From an uncultured Candidatus Actinomarina sp. (lineage in GTDB: Bacteria > Actinomycetota > Acidimicrobiia > Actinomarinales > Actinomarinaceae), in assembly GCA_902555055.1 (NCBI GenBank), contig CACDQN010000006.1, forward strand, positions 1 through 59,138: DNA of 59,138 bases, given 5' to 3'. The notes under the pieces are model-generated. The model had not been told where the DNA came from. It ran no database searches and saw only the letters and a program-made list of their open reading frames with translations. This document shows positions 33,485-41,957 of this stretch, piece after piece. Every line of letters begins with the position of its first letter. The first letter of the stretch is position 1. Made by a program: the position numbers and the translations under genes.

Positions 33485-35791
33485 ATGTCGATAGACAATG
33501 TAAAAGTAAGTATTGGTAATTCTGATATAGCATTTGAAACTGGAAAACTAGCATTACAAGCTCCAGGTTCAGTTCTTGTTACTTCTGGAGAAACCAATGT
33601 ATTGGTAACTACAGTAGCGAATAAATCAGTAAGAGATGGAATTGATTTCTTTCCATTAACAGTTGATGTAGAAGAAAGAATGTATTCAGCAGGAAAAATA
33701 CCTGGTGGTTTTTTCAGAAGAGAAGGAAGACAAACAGAGAAAGCAATTCTAGCTTGTAGATTAATTGATAGACCACTTCGTCCGTCATTTAAAGATGGAT
33801 TTAGATGTGAAACTCAAATTATTGCAACAGTTTTAAGTGTAGATAATGAAAATGAATATGATATTTTAGCTCTGAATGCTGCTTCATTGGGATTACAACT
33901 AGCAGGCGTTCCACTCGAATCTGCAGTAGGTGCAGTAAGAATGTCTTTAATAAATGATACTTGGATAGCACAAGCAACTAATACAGAGTTAGAAGAGTCT
34001 GTTTTTGATATGGTTGTTGCAGGAAGTTTAAACAGCAAAGGCGAAGTCGATATTGTTATGGTCGAAGCTGGTGCTAGTGATGATGCATTTGAAAAGATTG
34101 ATAATGGAAGTACAGCACCTTCTGAAAACATAGTTGCTGATGGTATAGATTTATCAAAAGAGTATATTGCAAAACTAATTGAAGCACAAAAAGAGCTTGT
34201 TAGTAAAAGAGATATCCCTGTTGTAGATTGGCCAATAGTGGAAGATTATTCTGATGAGCTTAAAGCTAAAATTACAGATGAATATTCTGAAAAAGTAGAT
34301 TCTATAACAGCGTTAACTGATAGATCTGAAAGAAGTGAAAAGCAAAGTGAATTACAAGATGAGGTAATTGAAAAATTTTTAGATGACGAGACAGATAACA
34401 CAAAAGCAATAAAACTGGCTTTTAAATCTTTAGTTAAATCTACTGTACGAAATAGGGTTTTAACTGGCGGTCCAAGATTAGATGGTCGTACTCCAACAGA
34501 CATTAGGAATATATCATCTGAGATTAACCTTTTGCCTACTGTCCATGGTTCTTCATTATTTCTAAGAGGAGAAACTCAAGTACTCAATGTGACTACCCTT
34601 GGTATGTCAAGGTTAGAACAAATGTTAGACACTATTGATACAGTAACCTCCAAAAGATATATGCATCATTACAACTTTCCACCTTATTCAACAGGAGAAG
34701 CTTATCCTATGAGGGGTCCAAAGAGAAGAGAGATTGGTCATGGAGCATTAGCAGAAAAAGCTTTAGTTCCAGTTATTCCACCAAAGATTGATTTTCCTTA
34801 CACAATTAGAGTTGTGAGTGAAGCTATATCGTCTAATGGTTCAACATCACAAGCTTCAGTTTGTGCTTCCAGTCTTTCATTAATGGCAGCAGGTGTTCCA
34901 ATCAGAGAACATGTAGCTGGTATTGCAATGGGATTAATTTCTAATGATGATACTTATGTTACCCTCACAGACATACTTGGAGCAGAAGACGCACTTGGAG
35001 ACATGGACTTTAAAGTTGCAGGTACAAGAAATGTAATAACTGCATTACAACTTGATATGAAGATTGAAGGGTTACCTTCCGATGTTTTAAGAGGTGCGCT
35101 TAATCAAGCAATGGATGCTAGACACCACATTCTTGACATAATGGAAGATACTATTGCCGAACCTGCTGAAAATTTATCTGGTAATGCACCTAGGTTAGAA
35201 ACTATTGAATTGCCCAAAGATAAAATAGGAGAAGTAATTGGACCTAAGGGTAAAAATATTAGAAAAATTGAAGAAGAAACTGGCTGTTCAGTTGAAATTG
35301 ATGATGAAGGTATTTTAACATTAGGTTCCACTGAAGAAGAAGCAATTGCTGCAGGTAAAGAAATGGTCATGTTAATTATTGATCCCCCTGAAGCTGAAGT
35401 TGGAGCGGAATATGACGGAGAAGTTGTAAGTGTTGCAACATATGGTGCTTTTGTAAACATTTTACCTGGTAGAGATGGACTATTACATGTTTCTAAATTT
35501 CATTCAACAAAAAGAGTTAATAACACTGAAGCTGTTGTAAAGAATGGTGACAAAATTAAAGTAAAAGTTGATTCTATTGAGAATGGAAAAGTTAGTTTAT
35601 CTCCAGTGGAAGATTTAGATATTCCGGATGATGCAGTAGGGGAGAGTAAAGGCAAGTCAGGTGACAGAAAACCTTCGCGTCCACGAAATAACAATAGAAA
35701 TAATAGAAGTGATAAAAAAACTGAAAATAATAACAAGTCTTCTAATAGAAAAAGAGTTTCTTTTGAAGATGATTTTGAAAAAGGTCTTTAG
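33485..35791 (+). CDS. pnp: Polyribonucleotide nucleotidyltransferase (PNPase)
   Basis: This 768-residue trimeric 3'-5' exoribonuclease uses phosphate. It has two RNase PH domains; the first has FFPLTVDVEERMYSAGKIPG and FRREGRQTEKAIL, and the second has RLDGRTPTDIRNIS and EGLPSDVL. A KH domain (VIGPKGKNIRKIEEETG) and an S1 domain (YDGEVVSVATYGAFVNILPG) follow. The last 50 or so residues are a basic, Asn/Arg/Lys-rich tail that may bind RNA. The start ATG 33485 follows AGAGG. It ends one base before a convergent gene. Confidence 0.97.
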   Translation: MSIDNVKVSIGNSDIAFETGKLALQAPGSVLVTSGETNVLVTTVANKSVRDGIDFFPLTVDVEERMYSAGKIPGGFFRREGRQTEKAILACRLIDRPLRPSFKDGFRCETQIIATVLSVDNENEYDILALNAASLGLQLAGVPLESAVGAVRMSLINDTWIAQATNTELEESVFDMVVAGSLNSKGEVDIVMVEAGASDDAFEKIDNGSTAPSENIVADGIDLSKEYIAKLIEAQKELVSKRDIPVVDWPIVEDYSDELKAKITDEYSEKVDSITALTDRSERSEKQSELQDEVIEKFLDDETDNTKAIKLAFKSLVKSTVRNRVLTGGPRLDGRTPTDIRNISSEINLLPTVHGSSLFLRGETQVLNVTTLGMSRLEQMLDTIDTVTSKRYMHHYNFPPYSTGEAYPMRGPKRREIGHGALAEKALVPVIPPKIDFPYTIRVVSEAISSNGSTSQASVCASSLSLMAAGVPIREHVAGIAMGLISNDDTYVTLTDILGAEDALGDMDFKVAGTRNVITALQLDMKIEGLPSDVLRGALNQAMDARHHILDIMEDTIAEPAENLSGNAPRLETIELPKDKIGEVIGPKGKNIRKIEEETGCSVEIDDEGILTLGSTEEEAIAAGKEMVMLIIDPPEAEVGAEYDGEVVSVATYGAFVNILPGRDGLLHVSKFHSTKRVNNTEAVVKNGDKIKVKVDSIENGKVSLSPVEDLDIPDDAVGESKGKSGDRKPSRPRNNNRNNRSDKKTENNNKSSNRKRVSFEDDFEKGL

Positions 35792-35792
35792 A

Positions 35793-36308
35793 CTACTTTC
35801 TATTTCCAGTTAATTTTGTAGGACTTGTTGGTTCAGTTGTTACATAAGCTTCAGGACTTACATCTTCAACTATTTTTAATACAGTCCTTAGTTTTTTCCT
35901 TGGTGTTACGCACCAAGCAATAGTAACCTCACCTTCCATACCCTTCCCGTTAATAATCGTAACTCCAAAACCAGCTTCTCGAAGAACATTAGGAAGTTTA
36001 TCTTCTTGGGCATCCTTTGATGAAAAAATTCTAACAACAACATCACCTATTGCTATTGTTGATTCTATATACGAACCAACAATCGTACCCATGGCGAATC
36101 CTAAAGCATATCCAACAATTAATAATGGGTCATTTAAATCTTGTATTACTCTTGAAATAGCAACAACCCAAATAGCTGATTCAACAAATCCTAATATTGC
36201 AGCCAATCCAGATTTACCTTTATTAACATATAGTAGTCTTAATGTTCCAAGTGTTTGATCTATTAATCTTAAAGAAAAGATTAAAACTGCTCCTAAGATG
36301 ATGTCCAT
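35793..36308 (-). CDS. UPF0316 family membrane protein
   Basis: This 171-residue protein has three hydrophobic segments in its first 100 residues (IILGAVLIFSLRLIDQTLGT, AAILGFVESAIWVVAISRVI, IVGYALGFAMGTIVGSYIES) and a cytoplasmic C-terminal DUF2179-like domain (VVVRIFSS, then GFGVTIINGKGMEGEVTIAW). This is the UPF0316 layout. Its role is not established; the C-terminal domain type is often linked to sensing small ligands. It is convergent with pnp with one base between, and lies downstream of plsC. Confidence 0.85.
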   Translation of the reverse strand: MDIILGAVLIFSLRLIDQTLGTLRLLYVNKGKSGLAAILGFVESAIWVVAISRVIQDLNDPLLIVGYALGFAMGTIVGSYIESTIAIGDVVVRIFSSKDAQEDKLPNVLREAGFGVTIINGKGMEGEVTIAWCVTPRKKLRTVLKIVEDVSPEAYVTTEPTSPTKLTGNRK

Positions 36309-36329
36309 ATTTGTATTGTAGAATTTAAA

Positions 36330-37061
36330 TTATTTTATAGAGGCAGTTAATTCTTTATAAACATTATTCATTTTTTCTTGAGTTTCTAGAACAAGCTGAT
36401 CTATGTTCTCTTTAGAATATTTTGAAATATCTATCGGCTCCAGTGTGTTAATAATTGCTTTACCACTCTTCATAAATTTGCTTCCTCTTGGCCAAATGTC
36501 TCCTGTGCCAGCAATGACTACTGGAAGAATCGGAATATTGTTGTCTAAAGCAATATGAAAAGCACCACTTTTAAATGGTAAAAAGTTATCAGCTTTAGCT
36601 CTTGTTCCTTGTGGGTACACCATTATTGACCATCCATTTTTAAAAAGTGTTTTTGCTTGTTCGTTTATACTCCGACGATCATTTTTGTCAGATCTGTCGA
36701 CTTTTATGAAATTAAATGATTTTGCAGCAGTGCGAAAAAAAGGCAGTTTGTAAACTTCTTTTTTGGCCATAAATACCCATTTTATTTTTAAGTATTTAAA
36801 TTGCATCATAGGATCTAAGTTAGACAAATGATTAGATATTACGACATATGGCTGATTTTTCTTGTAATCAAAATTTTTAATTAATGTTACTTTTGATCTA
36901 GCTGCCCACATCCAAGGAACAGTCCATGATTGAGCTATGTAATATTTAATTTTTGTAAATTTATTAAAAAGTCCAACAAACCATATGGAATAAGCAACTG
37001 GTATTGTATAAATTCCCATAATTAATAAATTAAACCAGGTTAACAATTTGTTCTTCAACAT
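36330..37061 (-). CDS. plsC: 1-acyl-sn-glycerol-3-phosphate acyltransferase
   Basis: This 243-residue membrane acyltransferase makes phosphatidic acid from lysophosphatidic acid. The catalytic NHxxxxD motif is VVISNHLSNLDPMMQF. The substrate-binding motif is YPQGTRAKADNFLPFKSGAF, with Gln where the usual form FPEGTRS has Glu. IPILPVVIAGTGDIWPRG is motif IV. An N-terminal hydrophobic anchor is present. ATG 37061 is chosen over a TTG at 37085, which would leave only 14 bases to the divergent folate gene. It feeds cdsA's substrate. Confidence 0.9.
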   Translation of the reverse strand: MLKNKLLTWFNLLIMGIYTIPVAYSIWFVGLFNKFTKIKYYIAQSWTVPWMWAARSKVTLIKNFDYKKNQPYVVISNHLSNLDPMMQFKYLKIKWVFMAKKEVYKLPFFRTAAKSFNFIKVDRSDKNDRRSINEQAKTLFKNGWSIMVYPQGTRAKADNFLPFKSGAFHIALDNNIPILPVVIAGTGDIWPRGSKFMKSGKAIINTLEPIDISKYSKENIDQLVLETQEKMNNVYKELTASIK

Positions 37062-37099
37062 GCTGTAAGTGTAATGTAGAATCAATTACAACAGCAATT

Positions 37100-37612
37100 A
37101 TGAAAGAAAAAATAGAATTAAGAAAGAAACTAAAATCTATTTCTTTGGTCAATTTAGTTCACTCATCACATGTCATAGAGAAATTAAATTCGTACATAAA
37201 AAATAAAATTGTATGTACATACATACCTTTAAATACAGAAATTAATATAAATAATCACTTACTTACTCAATCATTATTAACGACTACAGCATTTGTAGAT
37301 AATCAACTCAAAATTTGTAATTTACAAGAACCTCTTGAAATAAACAAGTTTGGTGTCTATCAACCTGTAGATTTAAACTTTGTTGACAAAGTAGATATCT
37401 TCCTTGTTCCTGGTTTAGGTTTTGACATTAAAGGTAATCGTCTTGGTAAAGGTAGTGGTATTTATGACAAGATTCTTTCGGAATTCAAATATTCTACACT
37501 TTTTGGTGTTACAGATGTAAATCATATTGTTGATTTTATACCCTATGAAAAACATGATATTTCTATGGATGCATTAATTACTCATGATGAAATTATTGAA
37601 ATAAATTTATAG
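37100..37612 (+). CDS. 5-formyltetrahydrofolate cyclo-ligase family protein
   Basis: This 170-residue protein is like MTHFS (YgfA), which converts 5-formyl-THF to 5,10-methenyl-THF with ATP. The ATP/substrate loop is VPGLGFDIKGNRLGKGSGIY (normally GRGGGYYD, with the second Tyr kept in IYDK), and the C-terminal EKHDISMDALITHDE matches EHDVxMDxVVT. The N-terminal KEKIELRKKLKSI is the family start. It is short for the family (about 190) but has all core blocks. Confidence 0.87.
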   Translation: MKEKIELRKKLKSISLVNLVHSSHVIEKLNSYIKNKIVCTYIPLNTEININNHLLTQSLLTTTAFVDNQLKICNLQEPLEINKFGVYQPVDLNFVDKVDIFLVPGLGFDIKGNRLGKGSGIYDKILSEFKYSTLFGVTDVNHIVDFIPYEKHDISMDALITHDEIIEINL

Positions 37613-37624
37613 TAGTGTATTTAT

Positions 37625-38665
37625 ATGGAAGTTAGTGTAAATGTTGGATATTTTGGTCCTCATCTATCGAGTGAAAAATCTCTTTTTAAAGAATTAGACA
37701 AAATTGGCGTATCATGTATTTGGACAGCTGAGGCCTATGGTTATGATGCTGTCACTCCTTTATCATATTTTTCTGGTTTTACTGAAAATATAAAACTTGG
37801 ATCAGGAATAATGCAGATACCAGGACGTTCTCCAGCTATGACTGCCATGACTGCAGTTACAATTGACAAACTTTCTAATGGAAGATTTAGACTTGGTTTA
37901 GGAGTCTCTGGACCTCAAGTTGTAGAAGGATGGCACGGTGTAGCGTACGGCAAACCTCTAAAAAAAACTAGAGAATATGTTCAAATAGTTAGAAATATTA
38001 TAAATCGAGAATCAAAAACAACCTTTGAAGGAGAATATTACAATCTTCCTTATTCTGGCGATGACGCATCAGGACTGGGAAAGCCTTTAAAACTTATAGA
38101 AGAACCTTTAAGAAAAAATATTCCAATCTATTTAGCTGCTATTGGTCCAAAGAATATTGAGCTAACTGCAGAAATAGCAGATGGTTGGCTACCATTTATG
38201 TATTCGCCAACTTTGGGTGATAAGTTCTTTAATCAATTTCTAGATAAGGGGTTTGAGAAATCTGGAGATCCAGATAAAAAGAGTAAATTCAATATTTCAG
38301 CTCCAGTTTTTGCAAAATTATGTGATGAATCTGAAAGGGAAGCCTATTTAGGTACTGCAAGAAATAATTACACGCTCTATGTTGGAGGAATGGGTGCAAA
38401 AGATAAAAACTTTTATTTCAATTTAATGTGTGAATACGGTTACGAAGATATTGCAACTCAGATACAAGAACTTTATTTGAATGGAAATAAACCTGAAGCT
38501 GAAGCACTGTTTCCACCAGATCTCTTGGATGACTTAACACTAGTTGGTTCCAAAGAACGTATAAAGGAAAAATTAGAAGACTGGAAGAACTGTAATGTTA
38601 CAGAATTATCTATTTCTATTCCTTTAGATATTGAAACTATTAGATTCATTAAAGAGTGTCTCTAA
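37625..38665 (+). CDS. LLM-class flavin/F420-dependent oxidoreductase
   Basis: This 346-residue luciferase-like TIM-barrel protein belongs to the group that uses F420 in Actinobacteria or reduced FMN in two-component monooxygenases. WTAEAYGYDAVTPLSYFSG, IKLGSGIMQIPGRSPAMTAM, LSNGRFRLGLGVSGPQVVEGWHG and IPIYLAAIGPKN are the family blocks. The next gene, a flavin-reductase-type protein, starts on the base after its stop, which supports a two-component oxygenase. CofG/CofH in the same window support F420. Substrate is unknown. Confidence 0.88.
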   Translation: MEVSVNVGYFGPHLSSEKSLFKELDKIGVSCIWTAEAYGYDAVTPLSYFSGFTENIKLGSGIMQIPGRSPAMTAMTAVTIDKLSNGRFRLGLGVSGPQVVEGWHGVAYGKPLKKTREYVQIVRNIINRESKTTFEGEYYNLPYSGDDASGLGKPLKLIEEPLRKNIPIYLAAIGPKNIELTAEIADGWLPFMYSPTLGDKFFNQFLDKGFEKSGDPDKKSKFNISAPVFAKLCDESEREAYLGTARNNYTLYVGGMGAKDKNFYFNLMCEYGYEDIATQIQELYLNGNKPEAEALFPPDLLDDLTLVGSKERIKEKLEDWKNCNVTELSISIPLDIETIRFIKECL

Positions 38666-39172
38666 ATGGGTGATATAACTGCCGAAGATATCAATGTTTC
38701 AACATGGAAAATTCCTAGCCCTTTAGGAATAATTGGAAGTCATGCAGATGGTGAATTTAATGGGATGACTGCTAGCTGGATTACTCAAGTTAGCATGCAA
38801 CCGGCACTGATTGGAGTTGGAATTGACAATAAAAGTGTCACATTCAATTTAATGGATAGAAGTGAGTTTTTTACCTTAAATATGTTTTCACCAGATTATA
38901 CAAAAGTATTCGTTAAATTTTCAAAACCAGCAGAATACAATGAAGGATTTTTGAATAAAGAACCGATAATTTTAACAAGTAATACTGTACCAGTATTTGA
39001 GAATGCTACTGTATGGTTTGAATTAAAAACAACACAAAAAATTAATTTAGGTACCCATACATTTTTTATTGGTGAAATCATTGACTGTAAAACTAAGAAT
39101 CCTGACGAAAGAGTTGCTTACATGGGTGATACAAGAATGAAGTATGGTGGAGTTCCAAGAGGTGGACATTAG
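38666..39172 (+). CDS. Flavin reductase-like FMN-binding protein
   Basis: This 168-residue split-barrel protein of the flavin reductase-like family shows ISTWKIP-type entry (VSTWKIPSPLGIIGS), NGMTASWITQVSMQPALIGVG, the FTLNMFS strand, and a C-terminal YMGDTRMKYGGVPRGGH. It directly abuts the luciferase-like gene (TAAATG), so it probably supplies reduced flavin to it or handles the same substrate. Activity with NAD(P)H is not proven from the sequence. Confidence 0.85.
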   Translation: MGDITAEDINVSTWKIPSPLGIIGSHADGEFNGMTASWITQVSMQPALIGVGIDNKSVTFNLMDRSEFFTLNMFSPDYTKVFVKFSKPAEYNEGFLNKEPIILTSNTVPVFENATVWFELKTTQKINLGTHTFFIGEIIDCKTKNPDERVAYMGDTRMKYGGVPRGGH

Positions 39173-39245
39173 TTCACAATTATTTAATATTTTAAAATAG
39201 TAGTTTTTAACTTTATTCTCTATAATTTTCCAATAAAGGAAATTA

Positions 39246-39785
39246 ATGAAAATTAAAAAAGGTGATGTAATTAACGAACTATCTTTACCTGCTATTGATG
39301 GTTCTGTTTTTGATTTGCAATTTGTGCAAGGGCAGAAATTAATGATTTCATTTTATAGATATTCATCGTGTCCTTTTTGTCATTTACGAATAAACGAAAC
39401 TATTAATAACAAAGACAATTTTGGCAATAATTTTCAAGCAGTCGCAATATTTAATTGTAATATAGACAGTCTAAAAAAAGCATCTTCTAAACATGACCCC
39501 TCAATTTTTATTCTTGCAGATGAGAATAGATATTATTTTGACAAATACAGTATTGGTAAAAGTAGCTTTGGAGTATTACTGGGTTCAATATTTGGTTTTT
39601 TTAGATTCATGAAAGCTATATTCATAAAAGGATTCAATCCTTTTACTAGTATGAGTGGAGCATTTACTGGTTTACCCGTAGATCTTCTTATTGATGAAAA
39701 CGGGGTAGTTGTTGATGTTAAATATGGAAAGACAACTATTGACCATATTCCGATGTCAGATGTGATCTCTTTTTCTAAGAATTAG
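39246..39785 (+). CDS. Peroxiredoxin-like (AhpC/TSA family) protein
   Basis: This 179-residue thioredoxin-fold protein has a CxxC motif in YSSCPFCHLRINETI at the end of the first strand-helix unit. This is the position of the peroxidatic cysteine in AhpC/TSA-2 type proteins. A distinctive hydrophobic, Phe-rich insertion (LLGSIFGFFRFMKAIFIKGF) precedes the cis-Pro region LPVDLLIDENGVVV. It may reduce peroxides or act as a thiol-disulphide reductase. AAAGGAAATTA before ATG is a good ribosome binding site. Confidence 0.82.
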   Translation: MKIKKGDVINELSLPAIDGSVFDLQFVQGQKLMISFYRYSSCPFCHLRINETINNKDNFGNNFQAVAIFNCNIDSLKKASSKHDPSIFILADENRYYFDKYSIGKSSFGVLLGSIFGFFRFMKAIFIKGFNPFTSMSGAFTGLPVDLLIDENGVVVDVKYGKTTIDHIPMSDVISFSKN

Positions 39786-39790
39786 TCATT

Positions 39791-40492
39791 TTGAAGAAAT
39801 ATTTTTATCTGTTTCTTTCAAATATATTTCTTTTCATTATTTTTCCGATAATTCGTTTAATAAGTAAAAAATTTTATGAAAAAAATATACTTCCTAAATT
39901 AATTAACTTTACATGCAATTCAGGACCTATTAATTATCAACGAAAAAAAATTATTCCTAATGCCAATGGTAAAGTACTTGAAATTGGAATTGGTCCTGGT
40001 TCAAATCTAAAACATTACGATAATACAAAAGTAACAAGTATTTTAGGGATTGACCCTTCAGAAGAATTGAATCAAATAGCAAAAAAAAGAGCCGTTAAAT
40101 ATAATTTAAATATTGAATTTTTAATTGAGTCTGCAAGTAACTTATCAGTTGAAAATAATTCCATAGACACTGTAGTAAGTACCTATGCACTTTGTTCCAT
40201 ACCTGAGCCTGAAAAAACTTTACAGGAAATAAAAAGAGTGTTAAAAAATGATGGAATATTTATTTTTAGCGAACATGGTTTATCTCCAGATAAAAATGTT
40301 TCCTTTGTTCAAAATACTACAGATTCTTTTTATCCTAAAATAGCTGGTGGTTGTCATACAAATAGAAATATTGAAAAATTAATATTTGATAATGGTTTTG
40401 AATTTATTGAATTAAATAATATATATCTACCAGGTACTCAGAAGTTTTTAGGATATAACTACTGGGGCAAAGCGAAAGTAGAATCTAAATAA
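39791..40492 (+). CDS. Class I SAM-dependent methyltransferase with N-terminal membrane anchor
   Basis: This 233-residue protein starts with a hydrophobic segment (FLSNIFLFIIFPIIRLI), then a UbiE/PmtA-like methyltransferase core: VLEIGIGPGSNLKHY (SAM motif I), ILGIDPSEE, DTVVSTYALCSIPEPEKTLQ and KNDGIFIFSEHG. The end, GCHTNRNIEKLIFDNGF, resembles phospholipid or thiol methyltransferases (METTL7-like). Membrane location suggests a lipophilic substrate. The start is TTG 39791; no better start is available. Its 3' end overlaps a convergent dehalogenase gene by eight bases. Confidence 0.8.
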   Translation: MKKYFYLFLSNIFLFIIFPIIRLISKKFYEKNILPKLINFTCNSGPINYQRKKIIPNANGKVLEIGIGPGSNLKHYDNTKVTSILGIDPSEELNQIAKKRAVKYNLNIEFLIESASNLSVENNSIDTVVSTYALCSIPEPEKTLQEIKRVLKNDGIFIFSEHGLSPDKNVSFVQNTTDSFYPKIAGGCHTNRNIEKLIFDNGFEFIELNNIYLPGTQKFLGYNYWGKAKVESK

Positions 40493-41378
40493 CTGTTAAT
40501 ATTGCCTGAACACATTCCTCTGGACTATCTTCTTGAATAAAATGTCCACCTTGAAGTGTTTTATGAGGCTGGTCTTTGCATCCAGGTACAACCTTAGTAA
40601 AAGCTTTATCTACACCTCTAAAAACCTGATCTTGCTCACTGAAAACACATAAAAACGGCTTCTCCCATTTTTTTAATTCTTCCCAAGCTTTTCTGTTATT
40701 TGCTGAACTTGGATCATCAGGTGTTACAGGTACAAGCATAGGGAATTGTCTTGCTGCTTCTTTGTATGAGTCGTCAGGAAAAGGTGCATTATAAGCATCT
40801 ACTACATGTTGTTCTAAACCGTTAATTGTGCCACCTTTTACAATTCCCCCAGCATGAAAATTTTCAACTGTCTGAGAGTATTGTTTCCAACTTTCAAATC
40901 CTTCTCCTGGAGAATAGTCGCCAGTTGGAAGTCCGGTGTTACTTAAAACGACACTGCTAAATTTATCTTGATTATCAACAACAAGTCTAAGACCTATTAA
41001 TCCACCCCAGTCTTGTCCAAATAAAGTTATATTTTCTAGATTTAAATCTTGTAACCAAGAATTCATCCAAGAAACATACTTTTCATATGTATATGCCGTT
41101 CTTTCAGATAGTTTGTCTGACTTCCCAAAACCAGGCAAGTCAGGAACAACAACTCTCAAGCCACTTTCAACTAGTGGATTAATAAACTTTCTATAAATGT
41201 ATCCCCAGTCTGGTTCTCCATGCAGTAAAAGAACAGTCTTATCGTTATTTGATCCTTCGTCTACGTAATGAATTCTTAGATTTCCGTATTCAGTATTTAA
41301 TGTATAGAAGTTCTCTTCATAGTCCCATTCTTTTATACCTTCAAAGTCTGATGAGTTATTTTTTAATATATTTACCAT
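40485..41378 (-). CDS. Haloalkane dehalogenase
   Basis: This 297-residue alpha/beta hydrolase matches subfamily I haloalkane dehalogenases, which hydrolyse carbon-halogen bonds to an alcohol and halide. The nucleophile elbow is LFGQDWGGLIG with Asp123, and adjacent Trp124 is a halide-binding residue. LLHGEPDWGYIYRK carries the oxyanion region (Glu55), and His279 is in LQGGHFIQED. The cap region has SNTGLPTGDY. An Asp nucleophile separates it from esterases (Ser); epoxide hydrolases also use Asp but usually have other cap residues. The enzyme suggests use or detoxification of marine halogenated compounds. Confidence 0.82.
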   Translation of the reverse strand: MVNILKNNSSDFEGIKEWDYEENFYTLNTEYGNLRIHYVDEGSNNDKTVLLLHGEPDWGYIYRKFINPLVESGLRVVVPDLPGFGKSDKLSERTAYTYEKYVSWMNSWLQDLNLENITLFGQDWGGLIGLRLVVDNQDKFSSVVLSNTGLPTGDYSPGEGFESWKQYSQTVENFHAGGIVKGGTINGLEQHVVDAYNAPFPDDSYKEAARQFPMLVPVTPDDPSSANNRKAWEELKKWEKPFLCVFSEQDQVFRGVDKAFTKVVPGCKDQPHKTLQGGHFIQEDSPEECVQAILTVI

Positions 41379-41387
41379 ACTTTTATT

Positions 41388-41903
41388 TTACAGGTTATGA
41401 ATTACGTTTGTTACCACACCCCAAACAAATGCTTCACTTTCATCTGCAATGACGATTGGGTCAAAAGCGTTATTCTCTGGCTCCAAGAAGATTTTTTTAC
41501 CTTTTTTCCTGTATCTCTTTACAGTAAGTTCATTATCTACAACAGCTATTACAACTTTTCCATCTTCAGCTTTCAAACTCCTATCTACTACTAAGATATC
41601 ATCTGGGAAAATTCCAGCATTAATCATGGATTCTCCCGAAGCTCTTACTAAAAATGTAGAGGCAGGATGTTTCACTAAGTATTGGTTTAAATCTATTTTG
41701 TCTTCTAGGTAATCATCCGCAGGGGATGGGAAACCCGCAGCAACCTTATTGCTATACATTGGTACTTCATACAGGCCTTTATTAATGACTTCAGAAATAT
41801 ACTTAACCTTACTTATCGGAATGCGTACAGCTTTTGTTTCTTCTCCGTACCTACCTTGACCTTTTGGTCTTCCGGCTCCTTTTCTTGCTCCACCTCGCGG
41901 CAT
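41388..41903 (-). CDS. umuD: SOS mutagenesis protein UmuD (autoproteolytic subunit of polymerase V)
   Basis: This 171-residue S24 protease-like protein is cut after RecA activation and then joins UmuC in translesion polymerase V. The cleavage site is Ala56-Gly57 in NKVAAGFPSPADD, the nucleophile Ser92 is in RASGESMINAGIFPDD, and the base Lys129 is in NELTVKRY. A basic Gly/Arg/Lys-rich N-terminus (PRGGARKGAGRPKG) is longer than E. coli UmuD. ATG 41903 is chosen; a TTG at 41945 would place the palindrome at 41926-41943 inside the gene. It is transcribed away from umuC rather than with it. Confidence 0.9.
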   Translation of the reverse strand: MPRGGARKGAGRPKGQGRYGEETKAVRIPISKVKYISEVINKGLYEVPMYSNKVAAGFPSPADDYLEDKIDLNQYLVKHPASTFLVRASGESMINAGIFPDDILVVDRSLKAEDGKVVIAVVDNELTVKRYRKKGKKIFLEPENNAFDPIVIADESEAFVWGVVTNVIHNL

Positions 41904-41925
41904 AAAATGTCTTTCTTTTTTCTTA

Positions 41926-41943
41926 GAATAGTGTACAGTATTC
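41926..41943. promoter_or_regulatory. 18-base palindrome between umuD and umuC, candidate SOS operator
   Basis: GAATAGTGTACAGTATTC is self-complementary except for one symmetric mismatch (G at both base 6 and base 13). It lies 22 bases before the umuD ATG and 14 bases before the umuC GTG, where it would overlap both promoters. Divergent DNA-damage genes sharing one operator fit LexA control. It does not match the Gram-positive LexA site exactly, so the binding factor is inferred. Confidence 0.55.
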
Positions 41944-41957
41944 AAAGGAGTAAGTAA

